From positions 1 through 52,982 of the forward strand of contig JBJFFR010000085.1 of NCBI GenBank assembly GCA_051891935.1: a DNA stretch of 52,982 nt, written 5' to 3'. The DNA is from UMGS363 sp051891935 (GTDB lineage Bacteria; Bacillota; Clostridia; Oscillospirales; Ruminococcaceae). The notes under the pieces are model-generated. The model saw only the letters and a list, made by a program, of their open reading frames with translations, had not been told where the DNA came from and did not search any database. Both the position numbers and the translations under genes were made by a program. Shown in pieces: positions 8,791 through 16,174 of this stretch (the first letter of the stretch is position 1; every line of letters begins with the position of its first letter).

Positions 8791-10725
8791 ATGTTTAATG
8801 TAACCGCCGAATGTATCGCCTGCTATATCTCACTTATAATCGGATTGGCCGTTTCATTGAGCGTCACAAAATGGGATCACGAAAAAAAGATGTTCGTGAC
8901 CAGCGCTTTCTGCATAACAGCCAGCTCACTCTTCAATATACTCTCTGCGTTTTTTATCAATAATTATGGAATCGTTTCCAAGTGGCTGAACTATTTGATC
9001 ACAATGCTTTATTTTGCGTTTCTGCTGATCACGCTGTCGGTATTCTTTTCGTATTTCCGATATATTATTGAGCGTGATGATCCAAGACGGGAAACGCACT
9101 ATTCAAAAGCCGTGGCGATACCCTTGTATGCCTTGCTGGTATTGATATTCACCACGCCGCTCACAAAGCTGCTGTTCTCCTTTGACGAGAGAGGCTACGT
9201 CCGCGGTCCTTTAAGCAAGGTCACTTATGTCTTTATGCTGTATGTTGCCGTGCTTATGATCGCCGTAGCATTAAAAAACGGCACAAAAACTACCTTCCGT
9301 GTAAAAACGCTCGTTATGATGTTCCCTCTTCTTTCGGGCGTTGTAATGCTCGTCCAGTTTTTGGAACCCAATATTCTGCTCACGGGAACTGCTGCACTCG
9401 GTCCGCTCATTCTTATGCTTCTCTTTATAAGCTCCAGACTTGTCGATGTTGACAGCGATACGGGATTTTTCGGAAACACAAGCTTTATTGAATCGGCGGA
9501 GAAAAAATTACGGAAAGGCTCCGAATTCAGCTGTATTCTTGTCAGCATACACAACCATAGGGAATTAAAAGACAGATTCGGAAACACAAAGCTCCGTCAG
9601 ATCATTACGCTTGCAGCTGTAGGTATTGAAAACGCTATCCCGAGGATAGAAAGCTTCCGATGCTCCGAAACAAAGTTTGCTTTTATCACAGACAGCAACG
9701 ACCGCAAATTCATCCGTGACCTTGCATATAAGATCAGCGGCGCTATGGCGGCGGAATATACCTTTGACGAAACAAAGGTCACATTTAAAGCAAGCATTTC
9801 CATTGTGACCTGTCCGGAACAGGCAACCTGCGCAGATCAGCTTGTCGAGCTTCTTGAATACTGCTGCTCAATGGCACAGAAAAATGAAAAAAACAACATT
9901 TTCGTCTGCGATGATGACGCTATCCGCCATATCAGCAGAAAGAAAGAGATCACAGAGATACTAAAGCGTGAGCTTACCTCCGATGAAAACAACTTTGAGA
10001 TATTCTATCAGCCTATCTATGCCGTTTCCGAGGGAAAATTCCGCACTGCCGAAGCCCTCGTCCGTCTTAACAAGACCGAGATAGGTCCGATCTATCCCGA
10101 TGAATTTATCCCTATTGCCGAGGAAATGGGTTTGATCGTCCGCCTTGGCGACATTGTCCTTGAAAAATCCTGCCGCTTTATCGCAGAGCTTATTAATGAG
10201 GGCATCGACTTTGACGCTATCTCCGTAAACTTCTCCGTTCACCAGATAATGCGCGGAGATATAGTCGAAAAAGTAATGTCTATGGTAAAAAAATACAACA
10301 TTCCTCCCGAAAAGCTCCGCATCGAGATAACCGAAAGCGTTATCATTGATAATTTCCAATATGTCAAGAAGATGATGAAAAAGCTTGGGGATTTCGGCAT
10401 AAAATTCTACATGGACGACTTCGGCACAGGTTATTCCAACCTTTCCAATATGATCGAGCTGCCGTTTGAATATCTGAAGATCGACAAGTCGCTCGTTCAC
10501 AGCGCCGAAAAATCGGAAAAAGCATATTTCATCCTCACCTTTATCTCCCAGGCGTTCATCAAGCAGAATATCAAGATCCTCACCGAGGGCGTTGAGACCG
10601 AAAATCAGGAAAAGATCGTTGATACTATCGGCGCATCCTATATTCAGGGCTTCCGTTTCGCCCGTCCCGTAAACGGCGACACAGCGAAGGAGTATTTCCT
10701 CGGAATAAGGAACGACGCTTTGTAA
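8791..10725 (+). CDS. Membrane-bound degenerate-GGDEF/EAL c-di-GMP phosphodiesterase
   Basis: This is a 644-residue protein with six to seven N-terminal membrane segments (about 1-215), a GGDEF-like domain (about 220-380) and an EAL domain (about 395-640). The GGDEF active site is lost: the position reads RCSETKFAFI, so cyclase activity is unlikely and the domain may only bind GTP or regulate. The EAL domain keeps the expected catalytic motifs: EALVRL near 419, ITESVI near 513, MDDFGTGYSN near 541, LKIDKSLV near 561, EGVETE near 599 and QGF. It should therefore hydrolyse c-di-GMP at the membrane. AAAGGAG precedes the ATG. The stop codon TAA is also the first triplet of a family A repeat. Confidence 0.9.
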   Translation: MFNVTAECIACYISLIIGLAVSLSVTKWDHEKKMFVTSAFCITASSLFNILSAFFINNYGIVSKWLNYLITMLYFAFLLITLSVFFSYFRYIIERDDPRRETHYSKAVAIPLYALLVLIFTTPLTKLLFSFDERGYVRGPLSKVTYVFMLYVAVLMIAVALKNGTKTTFRVKTLVMMFPLLSGVVMLVQFLEPNILLTGTAALGPLILMLLFISSRLVDVDSDTGFFGNTSFIESAEKKLRKGSEFSCILVSIHNHRELKDRFGNTKLRQIITLAAVGIENAIPRIESFRCSETKFAFITDSNDRKFIRDLAYKISGAMAAEYTFDETKVTFKASISIVTCPEQATCADQLVELLEYCCSMAQKNEKNNIFVCDDDAIRHISRKKEITEILKRELTSDENNFEIFYQPIYAVSEGKFRTAEALVRLNKTEIGPIYPDEFIPIAEEMGLIVRLGDIVLEKSCRFIAELINEGIDFDAISVNFSVHQIMRGDIVEKVMSMVKKYNIPPEKLRIEITESVIIDNFQYVKKMMKKLGDFGIKFYMDDFGTGYSNLSNMIELPFEYLKIDKSLVHSAEKSEKAYFILTFISQAFIKQNIKILTEGVETENQEKIVDTIGASYIQGFRFARPVNGDTAKEYFLGIRNDAL

Positions 10726-10828
10726 TACTAAAAACCATTTAAACTGTAGACAAAAAATCTGCGCAAAATCCATATACGAGAGATTATTGCTTGATTTTTT
10801 GTACAGTTTTTAAATGGTTTTAAGTATA
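10723..10828. repeat. Family A repeat, subtype A3
   Basis: The ends TAATACTAAAAACCATTTAA and TTAAATGGTTTTAAGTATA are inverted repeats. A second inner pair is ACAAAAAATC/GATTTTTTGT. The first three bases are the TAA stop codon of the EAL gene. Related copies are at 15225-15330 and 40144-40395. Confidence 0.78.
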
Positions 10829-10839
10829 ATATAAAAAAT

Positions 10840-10895
10840 AACTGTTCTCGGATTTAAGATAAGACAGTATCGTCCTATCCGGGAACAGTTTTTTT
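10840..10895 (+). terminator. Rho-independent terminator of the EAL gene
   Basis: The 14-bp stem AACTGTTCTCGGAT / ATCCGGGAACAGTT has one mismatch and a 23-nt loop, followed by TTTTT. It lies directly behind the A3 repeat, so the repeat sits between gene and terminator. Confidence 0.82.
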
Positions 10896-10916
10896 GCTAA
10901 AAGGAAAGAAAAATGA

Positions 10917-11077
10917 CTAATACTAAGTTCATATCGTTCTATAGACAAAGACGACAGATAGAATAATCCAAGTCAAGGAAGACGACCGCTGGCAGGCTGC
11001 CGCCTGTCAAGGGAGCTTGACGACGAATGGACTTATTATAGCCGAGGGTTTGTCTATAGGTTGATTAAAGATTAGTA
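10917..11077. repeat. Family A repeat, subtype A2
   Basis: The ends are ACTAATACTAAG and GATTAGTAT. The body shares CTATAGACAAAGACG, GATAGAATA, GGCAGGCTGCC, TATTATAGCC and GTCTATAGG with 3691-3878 and with the partial copy at the right edge of the window. It lies just downstream of the XRE gene stop. Confidence 0.78.
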
Positions 11078-11506
11078 TCAGTATAAGGCCTTAAAGCCGT
11101 GATCTGTGAGTGTTGCGTTTGTAAAATCTATGCTTTTTTTGTTTTTAACCGCAAAAATAATTATCGCATCATGCTCATCACGGGCATAGAGCGGACGCAT
11201 ACAAGCGACTTTCATAAGCTTCTGGACATCGCCGTAATCAAGCTTCATTCCGACAGCGATCGCAAGCAGCTTGTCACGGCTCGGATTTTCCTTGCAGCCC
11301 TCAAAGATCTGGTACACATATCCCTTGTTAAGTCCCGAAGCGGAAACAACGTCTGCGACAGACATATTTTTCGCCCCGAGGAGCTTATTGAGATGATCTG
11401 AAAGCTTTTCGTTATCAAATTTCTTCTGATTATTCTTTATGTAATCGCTTATGTCGGTAACTTCCGAAAGCTCGTTTTCAATTTTGTCCGTGCTTACTTC
11501 ATTCAT
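11078..11506 (-). CDS. XRE-type helix-turn-helix protein divergent from a Ser/Thr kinase
   Basis: This is a 142-residue protein. The N-terminal 35 residues are acidic and probably disordered (IENELSEVTDISDYIKNNQ). A Cro/C1-type HTH follows at about 36-95 (LSDHLNKLLGAKNMSVADVV, SGLNKGYVYQIF). A short C-terminal region (ARDEHDAIIIFAVKNK) ends the protein. The start at 11506 is chosen because GGGGGA lies 7 nt upstream. An upstream in-frame ATG at 11545 falls inside a long hairpin and has no ribosome-binding site. The kinase gene is read in the opposite direction from the shared 227-bp gap, so the HTH protein may regulate it or be its substrate. That link is inference. Confidence 0.82.
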   Translation of the reverse strand: MNEVSTDKIENELSEVTDISDYIKNNQKKFDNEKLSDHLNKLLGAKNMSVADVVSASGLNKGYVYQIFEGCKENPSRDKLLAIAVGMKLDYGDVQKLMKVACMRPLYARDEHDAIIIFAVKNKKSIDFTNATLTDHGFKALY

Positions 11507-11524
11507 TCTTATTTCCCCCATATT

Positions 11525-11579
11525 AAGGTCATCGCTAAAAAACATAATTCTTTTGCCGGTGTTTTTTAGCTGTGACCTT
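11525..11579 (-). promoter_or_regulatory. Long inverted repeat in the XRE-gene leader
   Basis: AAGGTCA-tc-GCTAAAAAACA pairs with TGTTTTTTAGC-tg-TGACCTT. This gives an 18-bp stem with a symmetric 2-nt internal mismatch and a 15-nt loop. It occupies almost the whole predicted leader and ends a few bases before the ribosome-binding site. It could be an operator for the HTH protein or an RNA hairpin controlling translation. Confidence 0.7.
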
Positions 11580-11596
11580 GATTTATCTGTAAAAGT

Positions 11597-11625
11597 ATGT
11601 TACCATATAATAGTAGAATTTTCAA
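11597..11625 (-). promoter_or_regulatory. Probable promoter of the XRE gene
   Basis: TTGAAA, a 17-bp spacer and TAACAT on the minus strand, ending just upstream of the 11525-11579 inverted repeat. The -10 box is not strong. Confidence 0.5.
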
Positions 11626-11733
11626 GGGGTATGAAAACTTTTTCGTCTAAATCGAAAAATTAAGCCAACAGCATACCTTTTTGCATCCGCAATGATGTAT
11701 AATGTAATTAATTGTGTTTTTGTGAGAAATGAT

Positions 11734-13518
11734 ATGGATTTAAACGAAATAAAAACCAAATACAGATCTTTACGGGTTCTTGACAAGGACGAAAAGGGTA
11801 CTGTAGAGCTCATCGAATATGAAGGCAGGAACTGCATTTTAAGAACGATGAACGGGCAGATCAGCTCTTACAAGGCGCTGAAAAATATATCCTCGCCCTA
11901 TCTCCCGAGGATAGAATACGCTGAATTTGAAAACGGCAGAACCATCGTTATCGAAGAATACATCGAGGGCGAAAAAAACATTTCCTCGCTGACCGATGAA
12001 AAAACCATCGTTACTGCATTTTGTGAGCTTTGTGATGTTCTTACTATCCTGCACAGCAGGAACATAATCCACCGTGATGTAAAACCCTCGAATATCCTTA
12101 TCGCTCCCGACGGACACATTAGACTTATCGACTTTGACGCTTCACGCTATTATGACGACGGAAAGGACAGCGACACACGTTATCTCGGCACAAAAGGCTA
12201 CGCTCCGCCCGAACAGTTCGGCTACAGCCAGACAGATGCGACCGCCGACATCTATTCGCTCGGCGTAACGCTCCGAAATGTCCTCGGAGAAAAGGCTGAA
12301 AAACGTAAATTCAGCAGGATCATCCGCAAATGCACGGAGTTTGCGCCCAAAAACCGCTATCAGAGCACCGCTGCCGTGAAAAAAGCTCTCTGTGCGCATA
12401 AAATCGGTTTTATTCCGCCGATACTGGTCGGTTCTGCGGCTGTTACGATGCTGATACTGTATTTTGTCCCTGCATATTTTACGCCCGATCCTCAAAGCAC
12501 CGCACCTTCCGAAGAGGAAACATATTCTCTTACTTCTGCGGAAACGTTCGGAACAGCTTCATCTGCTTCCGAAACAACATCCAAGACTACCAAGCCCACA
12601 ACACAGGAAACAACAACTGTTCCCGAAAGCAAGTCTTCTTTGGAAACGGTGGAAACAACAACTGTTCCCGAGAGCGATTCTTCTGTGGAAACGAAGGAAA
12701 CAACAGTTGTTCCCGAGAGCGATTCTTCTTTGAAAACGGAAAAAACAACAGTCGTCCCCGAGAGCGAACCTGCCGTGGAAACGGAGGAAACCACCGTCAC
12801 CGCCGAAACCTCGGAAACCCTCACCGAAACAACGACCACCGCTGTTACCGCTTCTTCGACAACAAAGCCGCAGACCTCCAAGACCGAAAAAACCGCTATA
12901 ACTTCAAAAACGACAACATCCACAAATGAAAAGGCGACTTCGGTTTCGGTGACAGAGGAAGAAACGACTTCAAAAACTACTGCGGAATCAACGAAGACTC
13001 CTCCTCCGGGAACTATACTTATGACCAACACCACGGACAAGCATCGCACTCCCGGTACGGTCAGGATAAAGGTAAACAAAGAATACTATGATGAGCTGAC
13101 CGATCCGTGGGAATTTGACATCGATGAGGCTGTCGTCGGCACATGGCGGCAGCTCACCTATACGGCGCAGGGAACGCCCGTCTATGATAAAATGTATTAC
13201 AAAAAGCTGACAAGAGCACCCTATCTTGATATATACCGTGAGCAGCTGCGCTTTGACGAGGACGGGACCTGCATATATATCCATGTATATCCATCCAGCG
13301 GAACAATATACAGTGGGACATTCAACTGGACCTACGGTCTTATCGAGATCCGTGAACAAGATGATAACCGCTTATATGAGCATTACTATCTCTACGTCAC
13401 AGAAGACGGTCATGAATATCTTTTCGTTGAACACAAAAGCGGCGACTATGTGAGAGCACCCGATCCGGTTTCGGGACTCAGCTACACAATATACGAAAGA
13501 GAAACAGAATTACAATAG
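11734..13518 (+). CDS. Atypical membrane-anchored Ser/Thr protein kinase with T/E/S-rich stalk
   Basis: This 594-residue protein has a kinase domain (about 1-220) with HRDVKPSN near 113-120, a DFD metal site near 133-135 and an activation segment GTKGYAPPEQF near 152-162. The glycine-rich loop is missing its glycines, and the beta-3 lysine position reads CILRTM (Arg), so it is an unconventional kinase. A single membrane span lies at about 226-249. An outside stalk of about 170 residues is rich in Thr, Glu and Ser, with repeats of the type TTVVPESDSSxxT. The last 160 residues form a beta-rich domain (HRTPGTVRIKVNKEYYD, GTFNWTYGLIEIR). The start at 11734 is preferred because TATAAT at 11698-11703 would put transcription start after the upstream ATGs. 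No strong ribosome-binding site supports either start. Confidence 0.82.
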   Translation: MDLNEIKTKYRSLRVLDKDEKGTVELIEYEGRNCILRTMNGQISSYKALKNISSPYLPRIEYAEFENGRTIVIEEYIEGEKNISSLTDEKTIVTAFCELCDVLTILHSRNIIHRDVKPSNILIAPDGHIRLIDFDASRYYDDGKDSDTRYLGTKGYAPPEQFGYSQTDATADIYSLGVTLRNVLGEKAEKRKFSRIIRKCTEFAPKNRYQSTAAVKKALCAHKIGFIPPILVGSAAVTMLILYFVPAYFTPDPQSTAPSEEETYSLTSAETFGTASSASETTSKTTKPTTQETTTVPESKSSLETVETTTVPESDSSVETKETTVVPESDSSLKTEKTTVVPESEPAVETEETTVTAETSETLTETTTTAVTASSTTKPQTSKTEKTAITSKTTTSTNEKATSVSVTEEETTSKTTAESTKTPPPGTILMTNTTDKHRTPGTVRIKVNKEYYDELTDPWEFDIDEAVVGTWRQLTYTAQGTPVYDKMYYKKLTRAPYLDIYREQLRFDEDGTCIYIHVYPSSGTIYSGTFNWTYGLIEIREQDDNRLYEHYYLYVTEDGHEYLFVEHKSGDYVRAPDPVSGLSYTIYERETELQ

Positions 13519-13557
13519 GAACACAGAACCTTTTAATTCTGCGTTCCTTTTGCTTTT
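13518..13557. terminator. Terminator between the kinase and Crp/Fnr genes
   Basis: GGAACACAGAA pairs with TTCTGCGTTCC (11 bp, one mismatch), followed by TTTTGCTTTT. It starts at the last base of the kinase stop codon and separates two converging genes. Confidence 0.75.
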
Positions 13558-14215
13558 ATAAAAGCTTAAACCTGTTCTTTTCAAATTCTATCAGACCTTC
13601 ATCACGCATTTTGCAAAGCTCGTTCGACATTGCGCTTCTGTCCACGGCAAGAAAATCCGCAAGCTGACGGCGGTTGAACGGAATGGAAAATGCGCTGCTG
13701 TTCTGCCGCTTTGATTCCTCGGAAAGATATGCAATAAGCTTTTCGCGCGTCGTCCGTCTTGACATAAAATCAAGCTTTCGGACAAGCCTTCGGTTTTTCT
13801 CCGAAATAGCAAAAAACAGATTTTTTACTGCCAACTCATGGAAGCTGCATCCGTTCGGGCAGACTGTCAGCAGCTTTGCGATATCAAGGAATATCACGGC
13901 GCTGTCCTCGACCGCAAGCACATCGTTGAGAAGCGGACCGCTCTCTGGGGCGCAATAGGCTTCGCCGAACATCTCCCCGACTCCGACCGTACTTATAATA
14001 CTTCGGTTTCCCCAGTGATCGTCACGCTGGATATGCATTTCACCCTCGACAAGTATCATCAGCCGCTCGATGTATTCGCCCTCGTGCAGAACGAACTCTC
14101 CTTTTTCATAGGTACAAAGCCTTGCCCGAAGGCAGGAAAGCATCAACTCTGTTTCCTCCTCGGATGCGCCCGAAAAAAGCGTTGTGTTTTTTAATATGGA
14201 AATATATTTCTTCAT
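13556..14215 (-). CDS. Crp/Fnr family transcriptional regulator
   Basis: This 219-residue protein has an N-terminal cyclic-nucleotide-binding-like beta barrel (about 15-125, with GEYIERLMILVEGEMHI) and a C-terminal winged HTH (about 150-219, with RRQLADFLAVDRSAMSNEL). There is no cysteine cluster of the Fnr type at the N-terminus, so it does not look like a classical iron-sulphur oxygen sensor. It is divergent from a 2x[4Fe-4S] protein gene across 316 bp. This pairing suggests it controls that gene or a redox response; effector unknown. A strong promoter lies at 14260-14288. Confidence 0.9.
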   Translation of the reverse strand: MKKYISILKNTTLFSGASEEETELMLSCLRARLCTYEKGEFVLHEGEYIERLMILVEGEMHIQRDDHWGNRSIISTVGVGEMFGEAYCAPESGPLLNDVLAVEDSAVIFLDIAKLLTVCPNGCSFHELAVKNLFFAISEKNRRLVRKLDFMSRRTTREKLIAYLSEESKRQNSSAFSIPFNRRQLADFLAVDRSAMSNELCKMRDEGLIEFEKNRFKLL

Positions 14216-14259
14216 AAAATTCTCTTTTCCGTTGTAAATACAACCGACATACTGCGTTT

Positions 14260-14288
14260 ATTATAGTATAATTGTATCAGAAAGTCAA
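14260..14288 (-). promoter_or_regulatory. Sigma-A promoter of the Crp/Fnr gene
   Basis: TTGACT, a 17-bp spacer and a perfect TATAAT on the minus strand, about 45 nt upstream of the start codon. Confidence 0.8.
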
Positions 14289-14307
14289 GAAAGCATACTT
14301 TCAATAC

Positions 14308-14502
14308 CACGGTGTTTTAACGAGTGAATTATTCTCCTCCAAAATATTAACAAACTATTGTAGGGGACGGGTTTCCCGTCCCGTTGTCACCAATACTTTC
14401 AAAAAAACGGGACGGGCGACCCGTCCCCTACAGTAGAATACGCCAGTCACGACCACATTTTCATAAAAAATTCATTGTTTGTTTACTCATTGAAATACCG
14501 TG
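14308..14502. repeat. Family D element (CACGGTATTT ends), copy D1
   Basis: The left end CACGGTGTTTTAACGAGT and right end ACTCATTGAAATACCGTG are inverted repeats. The centre holds two opposing GTAGGGGACGGG hairpins (near 14363-14388 and 14408-14432). A second copy is at 45904-46097. It separates the Crp/Fnr promoter from the ferredoxin start at 14532, so the ferredoxin promoter probably lies inside it or just after it. Confidence 0.75.
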
Positions 14503-14531
14503 CTTTCAATATACTTCAAGGAGAAAATGAA

Positions 14532-15227
14532 ATGATAAGAAGAATAATAAGAATAGACGAAGAAAAATGCAACGGCTGCGGACTTTGTGCAAAGGCTTGT
14601 CACGAAGGCGCTATCGACATTATTGACGGGAAAGCAAAGCTTATGCGTGAAAACTACTGTGACGGCCTTGGTGACTGTCTTCCTGCCTGCCCCGTAAATG
14701 CGATCTCGTTTGAAGAACGTGAAGCACCTGCTTATGATGAAGCCGCTGTACTCGCTGCAAAAGCAAAAAAATCGGGCGGTGTTCTCCCCTGCGGATGCCC
14801 GGGTTCGCAGTCAAGAGAAATAAAGCGTGAAGCAGAATGTTCTCCGACCGTTTCTGTCCCCGGTCAGCTTTCACAATGGCCCGTTCAGATCAAATTGGTG
14901 CCTATCAGTGCTCCGTATTTTGACGGTGCTGACATTCTCGTTGCCGCAGACTGCACAGCTTACGCTTATGGAAGCTTCCACAATGATTTCATCAAAGAAA
15001 GGATCACTCTCATCGGCTGTCCGAAGCTTGACGAGGGCGACTATGCGGAAAAGCTTACAGCCATCTTCGCAGGAAACGACATTCGCAGCGTTACCGTTAC
15101 AAGAATGGAAGTCCCCTGCTGCGGCGGCATTGAAAACGCTGTAAAAAGAGCGTTGACCGCAAGCGGAAAAGCTGTTCCGTTAAAGGTTGTGACTATCTCC
15201 GCTGACGGAAGGATAATCGGCGCTTAA
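14532..15227 (+). CDS. 2x[4Fe-4S] ferredoxin-domain protein
   Basis: This 231-residue cytoplasmic protein starts with a bacterial-type double cluster domain. The first motif is CNGCGLCAKAC (Cys near 13, 16, 19 and 23) and the second is CDGLGDCLPACP. The C-terminal part (about 75-231) has further cysteines (LPCGCPGS, DCTAYAYG, PCCGGIE) and resembles redox proteins found next to Crp/Fnr genes in anaerobes. The upstream in-frame start at 14475 is rejected: AAGGAG at 14519-14524 places the start at 14532. The stop codon TAA is the first triplet of a family A repeat. Partner and substrate are unknown. Confidence 0.88.
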   Translation: MIRRIIRIDEEKCNGCGLCAKACHEGAIDIIDGKAKLMRENYCDGLGDCLPACPVNAISFEEREAPAYDEAAVLAAKAKKSGGVLPCGCPGSQSREIKREAECSPTVSVPGQLSQWPVQIKLVPISAPYFDGADILVAADCTAYAYGSFHNDFIKERITLIGCPKLDEGDYAEKLTAIFAGNDIRSVTVTRMEVPCCGGIENAVKRALTASGKAVPLKVVTISADGRIIGA

Positions 15228-15330
15228 TACTAAACACCAATAAAATACAGGAAAAAATCTGCGCCGAAATCCTATATATTCGAGATTGTCGGCTTGATTT
15301 TTTCCATATTTTAAATGGTGTTTAGTATAA
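15225..15330. repeat. Family A repeat, subtype A3
   Basis: The ends TAATACTAAACACCA and GGTGTTTAGTATAA are inverted repeats, with inner GGAAAAAATC/GATTTTTTCC. The first triplet is the ferredoxin stop codon, as at 10723. The internal sequence CTGCGC..AATCC is shared with the 10723 copy. Confidence 0.78.
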
Positions 15331-15343
15331 AACATAAAATTTT

Positions 15344-15385
15344 CCCCGAAAGGCTTTTTAATTCAAGCTTTTCGGGGATTTTTTT
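15344..15385 (+). terminator. Terminator after the ferredoxin gene
   Basis: CCCCGAAAGGCTT pairs with AAGCTTTTCGGGG, followed by ATTTTTTT. It lies directly behind the A3 repeat. Confidence 0.85.
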
Positions 15386-15397
15386 ATGCAAAAAATA

Positions 15398-15769
15398 TCA
15401 GTTTCGTGTTATTCCCTGTCTTTCCCATTCGTCCGTGAGCCACTTCGGCAGCTCTTTTTCCTTTGAATAGTAGCCAAGCTTTGAGGGGCGAAGCTTGTGA
15501 TCTTTGAGCCATAGCTGATACTGCTCCTCTATCCAGTCAAGCATTTCGTGATATCCGTCATTCGACTGCTCAAAAACCTTATCCGAAACCATTTCCGAAA
15601 GGTCATAGCATTTGACTCCGTACCAGATATCGACCTTTATTTCATCCTTCGGAACGATATGAAAATTGAAATCGTCAAAATTCATTCCCCGTTTTGAGCC
15701 GCTGTAATGTCCGCCCATCTGAAAATACTCATATTCGGGGATCTTTATCGAATAATTATTCTCTGTCAC
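15398..15769 (-). CDS. Hypothetical protein (123 aa)
   Basis: The sequence is not recognised. It is soluble, rich in Tyr, Trp and acidic residues (IPEYEYFQMGGHYSG, LDWIEEQYQLWLKDH). A GTG start at 15769 has AGGAGG about 8 nt upstream, inside the end of the YjbR-like gene, and the two frames overlap by 14 nt. Translational coupling with that gene argues that it is real. No signal peptide, membrane segment or known motif is visible. Confidence 0.65.
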   Translation of the reverse strand: MTENNYSIKIPEYEYFQMGGHYSGSKRGMNFDDFNFHIVPKDEIKVDIWYGVKCYDLSEMVSDKVFEQSNDGYHEMLDWIEEQYQLWLKDHKLRPSKLGYYSKEKELPKWLTDEWERQGITRN

Positions 15770-16115
15770 TTTTCTTCCTCCTTACTTGCTTCTTCGTCAG
15801 ATAAAAGCTGTCGTCTATCATCCGCTTTATTTCTTCATCGGGAACATCGGAATCCAGAATGACCGAGTTCCAATGCGTTTTGTTCATGTGATAAGCAGGG
15901 ATAACGCCCGTGTAGACCGAGCGCAGAAAATCCGCATTCATCGGTTCGCATTTGAGATTGAGCAGATGTTTGCCGTTTACGAGCATGATTATCCCGAACC
16001 ACTTGCCGCTGTCCGAATGGCGAAGAACCACCGTTTCATTGTCATTTTCAAACGGAGAATCGGCGGAAGCTCCCGAAAGCGTGAGCGCATAGGCGATCAC
16101 TTCCGAACGTGTCAT
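15756..16115 (-). CDS. MmcQ/YjbR family protein (DUF419)
   Basis: This is a 119-residue small soluble protein of the YjbR fold. Recognisable family features are the N-terminal region (YALTLSGASADSPFENDNET), the central strand pair (KWFGIIMLVNGKHLLNLKCEP) and the end KTHWNSVILDSDVPDEEIKRMIDDSFYL. The W-N-x-V motif is characteristic. Members are annotated as double-wing DNA-binding proteins but have no defined role. AAAGGTG precedes the ATG. It lies upstream of the 123-residue hypothetical gene in one transcript. Confidence 0.88.
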   Translation of the reverse strand: MTRSEVIAYALTLSGASADSPFENDNETVVLRHSDSGKWFGIIMLVNGKHLLNLKCEPMNADFLRSVYTGVIPAYHMNKTHWNSVILDSDVPDEEIKRMIDDSFYLTKKQVRRKKSDRE

Positions 16116-16174
16116 AATATCACCTTTGATGTTTGTTTATTTCGATAATATTATAGCACAGGAGGATGCTTTTT

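Noticed and set aside
12492..13079. A 195-codon minus-strand frame rich in Val and Ser
   Set aside because: It is the mirror of the Thr/Glu/Ser-rich stalk of the kinase; low complexity and no start signal.
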